A DNA stretch of 35,094 nt from Chitinophagales bacterium (GTDB lineage Bacteria > Bacteroidota > Bacteroidia > Chitinophagales > UBA2359): contig JAHDFD010000011.1 in assembly GCA_020628375.1 (NCBI GenBank), positions 1-35,094 on the forward strand, given 5' to 3'. Within the stretch, counting starts at the first letter, position 1. Each line of letters opens with the position of its first letter. Below the pieces are notes generated by a model. That model was not told where the DNA came from, ran no database searches, and was given only the letters and a program-made list of their open reading frames with translations. Position numbers and translations under genes: made by a program. Of this stretch, positions 24,410-32,700 are shown piece after piece.

Positions 24410-25540
24410 CTAAATCTTCTCACTAACCTTCTTCACCATCCTATTCTTCCATGAAGCAAAGTCACCTGCGATGATACGTTGTCGGGCTTCTTTCACCAAC
24501 CAAAGGTAAAAAGCAAGATTCTGTATGCTCGCTATCTGAGCACCCAGAATTTCTTTAGAGATAATCAAATGTCTGAGGTAAGCTTTAGTATGTATTTGGC
24601 TCGTAGGCGCAGGACTATTCGCATCAATCGGCGTAAAATCGTTTTCCCACTTTTTATTTTTGATATTGATCCAACCTTCCGAAGTGAAGATGCAACCATT
24701 GCGTGCATTTCGGGTAGGCATCACACAATCGAACATATCTATTCCGAGTGCAATACATTCAAGAATATTTTCCGGTCTGCCTACACCCATCAAATAGCGC
24801 GGCTTATCTTTTGGAAGAATTTGCGTTACCACATCGGTCATGGCATACATTTCATCGTGGGGTTCCCCAACCGATAAGCCACCAATGGCATTGCCATCCC
24901 TTTCAAAGCTGGCAATTTTTTCCGCAGACTGTTTACGCAAATCGGTATAAGTGCTGCCCTGAACAATAGGGAAAAGCGTTTGATTATAACCATATAAAGG
25001 TTCCGTATTATCAAAACGTTCACAACAACGCTTCAACCAGCGATGTGTCATGTGCATCGATTTTTTTGCGTAATTATACTCGCAAGGGTAGGGCGTACAC
25101 TCATCGAATGCCATAATTATATCGGCACCTATTCTGCGCTGTATATCCATTACATTTTCGGGTGTGAACAAATGCCTCGATCCATCTATATGCGATTGAA
25201 AACGAACCCCTTCTTCCTTGATCTTTCTGATATCTGCCAGAGAATAAACCTGATAACCACCACTATCTGTCAATATCGGTTTTTTCCATTGCTGAAAAGC
25301 ATGCACACCGCCGGCAGCCTCAATAATATCTAATCCCGGACGAAGGTATAAATGGTAAGTATTCGCTAATATGATCTGCGATTGTATATCATCAACCAGT
25401 TCCTTTTGATGCACCCCTTTTACGGTTGCTGCCGTTCCTACGGGCATAAAGATCGGCGTTTCTATCGCCCCATGATCGGTATGAAAAACGCCAGCTCTTG
25501 CCCCACTTTTTTCATCTGTTTTTAATAGATCGAATTGCAT
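24410..25540 (-). CDS. tgt: Queuine/preQ1 tRNA-guanine transglycosylase
   Basis: Exchanges G34 for preQ1 in the wobble position of tRNAs with GUN anticodons, in queuosine synthesis. I start at 25540 (MQFDLLKTDEKSGARAG, 376 aa): this fits the family and lies 4 bases after a -7 element, whereas a start at 25585 would lie upstream of that element. The catalytic segments are intact: TDSGGYQVYSL with the first Asp, and DMFDCVMPTRNARNG with the nucleophile Asp. The zinc site of the E. coli and Zymomonas enzymes (CxCxxC plus His) is missing: the region reads DANSPAPTSQ, and the His position in the later helix is Gln (SIQNLAFY). Confidence 0.95.
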   Translation of the reverse strand: MQFDLLKTDEKSGARAGVFHTDHGAIETPIFMPVGTAATVKGVHQKELVDDIQSQIILANTYHLYLRPGLDIIEAAGGVHAFQQWKKPILTDSGGYQVYSLADIRKIKEEGVRFQSHIDGSRHLFTPENVMDIQRRIGADIIMAFDECTPYPCEYNYAKKSMHMTHRWLKRCCERFDNTEPLYGYNQTLFPIVQGSTYTDLRKQSAEKIASFERDGNAIGGLSVGEPHDEMYAMTDVVTQILPKDKPRYLMGVGRPENILECIALGIDMFDCVMPTRNARNGCIFTSEGWINIKNKKWENDFTPIDANSPAPTSQIHTKAYLRHLIISKEILGAQIASIQNLAFYLWLVKEARQRIIAGDFASWKNRMVKKVSEKI

Positions 25541-25544
25541 GGCG

Positions 25545-25552
25545 CAAATATA
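25545..25552 (-). promoter_or_regulatory. -7 promoter element for tgt, 4 bases from its ATG
   Basis: Minus-strand TATATTTG fits TAnnTTTG and is followed by CGCC and the ATG at 25540. A TTG whose last base is at 25570 gives a 17-base spacer and could be the -33 element. The position supports the shorter tgt start and a leaderless transcript. Confidence 0.65.
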
Positions 25553-25593
25553 CGGTGTGTGGGTCATTCCAACAGAACCTCTCACTTCTCCTC

Positions 25594-25660
25594 GTCATTC
25601 CGGCGCATGCCAAAATCTCCTACACTTCTACTAGTCATTCCGGCGTATGCCGGAATCCCC
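25594..25660. repeat. Pair of REP-like palindromes
   Basis: 25594-25620 and 25634-25660 each begin with GTCATTCCGGCG. The second holds ATTCCGGC-GTAT-GCCGGAAT, a perfect 8-bp stem with a 4-base loop; the first is decayed on its right arm. They belong to the same element type as 20780-20868 and lie between the divergent tgt and lipoprotein genes. Confidence 0.8.
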
Positions 25661-25688
25661 TAATCAACAAACCCTACCTTTGCAATTC

Positions 25689-26564
25689 ATGAAGCCCATA
25701 AACTACATATTATCATTCCTGATTTTCATCTTTGCCTGTTCCGAGCAAAACGAAAACGAAACACACAATGTGGAGGAAAAAGAAACATTGACAACAATAT
25801 GGCAGCCGGATACCAGCCTTACTGTTGCTGAAATGATATTAGAAATAGAAGCAAAGGCAGGATTCGATATTACAAAAAGTAAACTGAAATTAGATACAAT
25901 TTTTGCCGATTGTACGAAAAAAAATGAAACAGATATAAGGCAGTTTTTAGAAAACACACATCAATGTCTGAATAATCATGCTAAGAATAATTTACCTTAT
26001 TCCCCCTTATTATCTATTTGTTTGGAATATGGTTTTTACGATTGCGATATACTAAGCACTTTATATTTAAGCCTTGCACAAATAAACGAATTAAAGATCG
26101 ATGCGCTAATGACCAACGAACACGTTTTCCTTAATTATAAAGACCAAAAGAAAGAAGCGTATTGGGAAACAACTACCGGAAATGACAAGGAATTAAGTTA
26201 TTATTCAGAAAAATATAAAATTTCAGAACAACATATTGGAAAAGGAAGACTTTTAACACCAATAAATAAAAGCGACTTAATTGCAATGGCATATTATAAT
26301 ATTGCCTTGTATTACTTTCAGAAACAAGACTTTCAAAATAGTGCAAATTATATTTACAGTGCCATTGCAAATAGCGATGAGTGGTGTACAGCCTATAATT
26401 TATTGGCACAAATATTTGAACAACAAGAATTGTACAATCAGGCAGAAATAGCTTATGTACAAGCATTGGAATTACAACCTGATAGTCGGCAAACGCGAAA
26501 ATTGCTAAAACGTTTGTACAAAAAACTAGGATGTGTAGAAGAAATGTTCAGACTACAACAATAA
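25689..26564 (+). CDS. Lipoprotein with transglutaminase-like domain and C-terminal TPR
   Basis: 291 aa from the ATG at 25689. A start at 25647 would translate part of a palindromic repeat, so I reject it. Residues 1-17 are a lipoprotein signal with the lipobox FIFAC and Cys17 as acylation site. Residues about 100-165 resemble the SirB1/transglutaminase-like fold: GFYDCD with Cys119, ALMTNEHVFLNY with His145, and AYWETTTG with Glu160, a possible Cys-His-acid triad. Residues 215-285 form about two TPRs (YNIALYYFQKQDFQNSANYI, then YNLLAQIFEQQELYNQAE), split here at spacing. It is probably periplasmic or outer-membrane anchored. Whether it is a protease, a transglutaminase or non-catalytic is unknown. 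Confidence 0.8.
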   Translation: MKPINYILSFLIFIFACSEQNENETHNVEEKETLTTIWQPDTSLTVAEMILEIEAKAGFDITKSKLKLDTIFADCTKKNETDIRQFLENTHQCLNNHAKNNLPYSPLLSICLEYGFYDCDILSTLYLSLAQINELKIDALMTNEHVFLNYKDQKKEAYWETTTGNDKELSYYSEKYKISEQHIGKGRLLTPINKSDLIAMAYYNIALYYFQKQDFQNSANYIYSAIANSDEWCTAYNLLAQIFEQQELYNQAEIAYVQALELQPDSRQTRKLLKRLYKKLGCVEEMFRLQQ

Positions 26565-26609
26565 AACCAATTAAATTCAAGCATTTAACGATTCTCGCCC
26601 GTTGCTAAC

Positions 26610-26617
26610 TACCTTTG
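26610..26617 (+). promoter_or_regulatory. Candidate -7 element for the giant gene
   Basis: TACCTTTG fits TAnnTTTG and lies 139 bases before the GTG start of the giant gene. A perfect 7-bp inverted repeat (TAACAAA at 26670-26676 and TTTGTTA at 26683-26689, 6-base loop) lies in the leader and could be an operator or leader hairpin. I see no clear -33 TTG at the expected distance, so this call is tentative. Confidence 0.35.
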
Positions 26618-26756
26618 TGATTGTACCTTAAAACATAGCAAAAAATACCTGCTGAAATAAGACAAAACATAACAAACAATTATTTGTTAATAATACCTAA
26701 AATTCTTTAGCGTTCTATTTTGGTTGTATTTATTTGTATTATATAAAATCTGAATT

Positions 26757-29700
26757 GTGAATTCAACACTACTCACACGTTTTCTTACTTTGTCTATTTC
26801 CATTTTGTGTTTAGTTCCTTTAACTAATGTGAAAGGTCAGGGTAGCAGTTGTAGCGATCCGATCAATTTATGTAAACTACATCCTAATGATGGTTGGGAT
26901 GCGATAGATCCCACTTATACAAATCAATTACCTGATTTTACTGATACTAATGGTGATTTTATTGAGGAAAGCTTAGGTTGTATGGTCAATACAATTGGTA
27001 ATTCTACTGGAGGGCTGGCAGAAAATTATGCGTGGTTTTCTTTTGAAATTGATGATATACCAAATATAGTTGATGAAAATCTGACTTTTCAGTTCGATGG
27101 TACAAATCCTGATTGTGGAATCGATTTATCTTTTTGCTCAGATATAGATTTCTTAATTTTTGGACCCAATCCTGATTGTGATAACCTTGGCTCTCCAATT
27201 CGATGTAGCATTGCTACTAATAGTGGAGGTGCGTATCCAAGAACTGGTTTAAGGAATGGTGTTTTTAATTTAGATGATGTACCTGAAGGTGAAGGTTTTT
27301 TAGCACCCTTACCTGTCACTAGTGGTGAAGTTTATCTTTTTTTCATACATTTTTCTTCTGACGAACTTTTTCCTTTCTCGTTTGAAGTAAGTGCAGATTC
27401 TGAAGCCCAAATTGATACTGACGATTGTTGTGAAATTATACCAGATATTATCGGACCAACAGCTGTTTGTAGCAATAGCTCAGGAATTACTCTTGACGCT
27501 TCTTCAACTTTTAGTTTGAATGGAAGTGATCCCGCAAATCTTCAATATAATTGGTCTGTTAATGGTGGAGCAACAATAAGCCCGAATGCAGATGAAATTA
27601 CTGCTAGTTTAGATGTAACTAGTCCAGGAACAGCAACTATAACATTAGAATTAATTGACCTTACTTTTCCAAATCCCAACGATTGTGCTGAAACTTTTAC
27701 GTTTGATGTTAATGTTTTGGACTGTGCTGATCCTTGTCCATGTGGTTCAGGCAATTCTTGTGATGGTGCAGTTGCCGATTCTGTTCAGGTGGTAAATGAT
27801 TTTAATGCAAATGTATTAAGCCCTTATTGTTTTGATTTGAGTGTCGCTAGTTTTGGAGGTTCTGTACAGTTTTGTTACGAATATACTATGGATACTGGTG
27901 AAGCATTTGGTTTCAATACTTTGGTACTAGATGATACTGGTGCTCCTTGCTCTGGTTTAACGGTTGAAGTTTTAGATGATAATACTTGTACGCCTATTGT
28001 TACTACAACAGATAGCAATACCTTTTCTGTTGTAGATGAAGCTGATGTTAGTGATGGTTCCACATATAGTATTTGTACCAACGTTGATTTTGCTAGTTGT
28101 AATGCTGAAAATGTATGTACTTATGTATATCCTATTTGTGGCTCATTCGTGGTAAATCCACCACCATCTCCTGCTTGTTCTGTTCAGAATCTTTATGATC
28201 TGACAACAGTACCACCTGATACCGATCCAAGTGTTTCTAATATTACTTACTATTACGATAATAGCGGTGTACCTGGGGGTATAGTTCCTGATTTACCGAT
28301 TACAATTGATCTTTTTGGTGAAAGTTTTTGGGCATCTGCTGAAATTAATGGTTGTGAAGTATTTTATTTTTTTAATATTCCTTTTGTAATAAATTCTGAT
28401 GCACCCGATTTAGTTAATGAAGTAATTTGTCTGAATGATTCTTATACTTATGCAGGTACAGCTAATACTTTCTACAATTCAGTTCAAGACTATGATGATG
28501 GAATTACATTTAATCCATTTCCTTTAGCTACTTCAAGTGCTGGATTAATTACATTTTATGGGACTGTTGATAATGGTGCTTGTGAAAGCTTACCTTCTGA
28601 ATTTAATATTGATGTTTTAGATAACCCAGTTGTCGACATAAATGTGACTAATAACGCTATTTGTGCCGGAGATACCATGATATTTAATTTTTCAAATCCA
28701 AATTCAGAAACTGCCTCTATTGAATATAATTATGGAGGTGCAACCGAAACAATCGATTTTGATATTGCTTTTTCAGATACTTTGTTGAATCAAACAGCAG
28801 ATATAACATTAACAATAGAAAGTGTAACTGTTGGTACTTGTACGAATTCGAGCCCGGGATTAACGGAAACGATTACTTTTTCCCCTGCTCCTGTTGTTTC
28901 CTCTTTCAACTATACAATATGTGATACCGATAGTGATACAGCAAATAGTGAAGATTTTAACCTGACGATGGCAAATGATATGGGAGATATTACGATGGAA
29001 TCGGATGTCAGTTTATCTTGGTTTACAGATGCAGATGCAATAACTCCTGTTTCAGATGAAGCTCAGTTTCCTGCCACTAATAATACTGATGTTTATGTTT
29101 TGGTAGAAAATAATATTACAGGTTGTTCTGAAATTGCAACGGTAACTTTGACGATAAATCAGTGTGATTGTATTTTTGATGAATATACTGTAAATGCTGG
29201 AACTGATATTTCGATTTGTGAAGGGGAAGATATTACTATTGATGATTTTTTAGCAAGTATAGGACAAGATGTAATTGATGAAGGAACAAGTGTTACTTGG
29301 TCAACCAATGGTTCTGAAACACTTTCTGACGATGATTTCTTTAGTAGTGGAATAACTTATACTCCTTCACAAAATGATTATGATAATGGTTCAATAGAAT
29401 TTACATTAACAGCTGAAGATCCCGACGGTACAGGAACTTGTGAGGAAGTAACAGATATGGTTGAAGTTACTTTCATTGCTTTGCCAGAAATAACGGACAT
29501 AGTTTTTACTTGTGCTGATGAAAATAACATTCAGTTAGAAATTTCTTTACAAGGAGGTAATGAAACAGATTATACTGTTTCTTGGAATGGTAGTACTGAA
29601 ACAGCAGATCAAGAAATCATATTTCCAATTACCGATTTGGGTACAACGACTTTAACAATAACTGAAGAAATAAGTGGTTTTTCTTGTAGTATTGATACTT

Positions 29701-32700
29701 TAATTGAAGCCAATAACTTCTTATGCCCATCTATCACTACACAAGCTTCAGGACTGCAAACAGTTTGTTCAGGTGAAACTTTTGATATTAATGACTCAAC
29801 TGCAAATGTTGAAGTTGATGATGTAAATGGAAATGATTGCTATCAATTGATTTGGACAAATGATAGTAATACTCCTACAGCTTTGAGTGATTCGATCAAT
29901 ACTGCCGATTCACTAATTCCAAGCGATGATTGTAAGGTTGAAGTAATAGAATTTTACGCTTGGATATATTGTTATTTAGATGGAGCTTTCGATGATGGTG
30001 GAATGGTAGAAGTTCAGGTTTTTCCTGATTATGAAATCACAACTGATGGGGACAACTCTTGTTTTCCTTTAGCAATTTTAAGTGGTAATGGAACAGCTTG
30101 TGATACATTAGAAGTGGGGGACGTTTTAAATAATGTTAACTGTGAAACAACCAACCTCGTTTATGATTTTGATACTTACGATATTTCGCCTGATGAAGAT
30201 GGCACAATAACTATTTCTGATGTTGCAGCTGCATGTTTAACCGGAAGCACAAACGGTAATTTAACCTGTGATTGTGAGTGTCCAACACCCGCAAGTATAA
30301 GTTTTGATGATAACGTTCTAAACTTATGTACAGAAGCTGATTTAGATATGGCTGCTTGGAATGTAAGTTCAATAACCACAGCAGTTTCCGATGGAGCTGA
30401 AAATCCCATAAATGGAACATGGACACTCACAAGTGGAAATGGAACTTTAAGTGCTGATGAAACAACCTTTACTGCTGATATGTCAACAGGAACAGTAGTT
30501 TTGACCTATACAACAGATGATCCAGATGGTACTGCAACTCTTTGCAATGCAGTTTCAGAAGATTTTACAATTAATATAATCGATTGCGTTTGCCCGGAAG
30601 CTACATTGTCTGTTGATACAATTCAGATTTGTGGAGATTATTCGGGTGTTTTATTTAATGATTCTGGCGCAACTATAACTGTTGGAACAAATTTATTCGA
30701 TGATGATGGGGAAGAGGTAGTCTGGTATTTAGATAATCCACCAACTGTTGAGTATAATGATGGAGATATTACTGCCGATACAGGAGCACCACTCGATTTT
30801 CCAGCTGAAATTTATGTGTATGGTTTTCTACGATGTGATTTGAATGATGATGGTTTTGATGGTTCTAGTGATGATTCTTTTGAATTAATTGATTCAGTCT
30901 TAGTCCTTGCGTATGCCGATATTGCTAGTTTGTATGGAGGTAGCTTTGAACCTTCTGATGATGATGGTGATGGAACGAATTGTAGCATCACTTTTGATTA
31001 TTTACCATCCGGTTCAGCAACTAATGTAGAACATTCATTCGATGGTGGAACAACATGGATAGATGGAGATACTCCTGATTTTACTGGTGCTACTGGTAAT
31101 GGAAGTGTAACTTTCGCTATATTCAATCCACTTTTCGATGGAGCGTGTCAGCGTTTTGAAATAACTTTACCTTACGAATGTTTCACTTGTCCTGAAGACT
31201 TTCTTAGCTTCGATAATCCACAACCTTCTATTTGTGAAGGGGAAAGCATAAACCTAGATACAATAAGTATTAGTCCAAGTACAGATATTACTTTTAGTTA
31301 TTATGAAAATGATGATTCAGCAGATCCTCCGATTGGTGCTGAATTAACTGGTTCAGATACAGAAGTTTCACCGAGTTCAAGTGAAACTTATTGGATAGTT
31401 GGAGAAGATTTGGATGGTTGCAGAGATACTTTGGAAGTTACGCTAAGTGTGTTTACTCCAACACCAGATGGAACAGAAGATTATACAGGTTGTTCAGGTG
31501 ATGGATATTCGGTTGAGGTTAATGGTACAACTTATGATGAAAGTAATCCAAGCGGAACAGAAACATTGACAGATGCTAATGGCTGTGAATATGATGTAGT
31601 AGTTGATTTAGTATTTAATTCACTAACACCAGATGGAACAGAAGATTACACAGGTTGTGCAGGCGATGGATATTCGGTTGAGGTTAACGGTACAACTTAT
31701 GATGAAAGTAATCCAAGCGGAACAGAAACATTGACAGATGCTAATGGCTGTGAATATGATGTAGTAGTTGATTTAGTATTTAATTCACTAACACCAGATG
31801 GAACAGAAGATTACACAGGCTGTTCAGGTGATGGATATTCGGTTGAGGTTAACGGTACAACTTATGATGAAAGTAACCCTAGTGGAACGGAAACATTAAC
31901 AGATACGAATGGCTGTGAATATGATATAGTTGTAGATTTAGTATTCAATTCACTAACACCAGATGAAACAGAAGATTATATAGGTTGTGTAGGTGATGGA
32001 TATTCGGTTGAGGTTAACGGTACAACTTATGATGAAAGTAACCCAACTGGAACAGAAACATTGACAGATTCCAATGGCTGTGAGTATGAAGTAAGCATCG
32101 AGTTAGATTTCCAATCCCTACCAATAATCACGATAACAAACAACCAATGCTCAGGAACCAATTACATTTTCGATATAGAAATAAGTGGTGAAGTAGATTC
32201 AGATTATGATTTAAGCGGTTCTGCCGTAACAGGAACTAATCCAACAAGTATTTCAACGGATAATGTAGGAGCAGGAACAGTAACTGGTTTTGAATTACCA
32301 CTTTCTACAAGTTCGGCAGATATAATAGCAACTTTAACTGATACACCGAATTGTGCTAGTATTTCTACACCGATTAATGCACCAACTTGTGATTGCCCTT
32401 CTATAACAACCTCAGCCGGAGGAACACAAGCTTTATGTAGTGGGGCAACAGTAGATTTAGCAGATGCAGAATCAAGTTTAGATGTTGATGACCCAAATGG
32501 AAATGCAGGAAGTTTAGTCTGGACGAACGAAAACAGTGATCCTGATAATGGTGGTACTTTATTCGATGATACAGAATCTTTTGTAAATGAAACTTGTGCT
32601 ACGGAAACAGAAAATATTTATGCCTGGTTAGAATGTCAACTAAATAATACGTACATTTCTGCAGGAACATTGACGATTGATATTTACCCCGAACAACCAA

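Noticed and set aside
24479..25333. Plus-strand open frames opposite tgt, up to 132 residues
   Set aside because: They are shadows of the conserved tgt frame.
25541..25585. Longer N-terminus for Tgt
   Set aside because: It would place the start upstream of the -7 element and add residues without family support; the start at 25540 fits the family and the promoter.
25647..25688. Longer N-terminus for the lipoprotein
   Set aside because: The extra 14 codons lie partly in a palindromic repeat and would bury the lipoprotein signal peptide.
31461..32120. Regular repeats considered as a CRISPR array
   Set aside because: Units are 165 bp, contiguous without spacers and in frame in a long coding sequence, so they are protein repeats.
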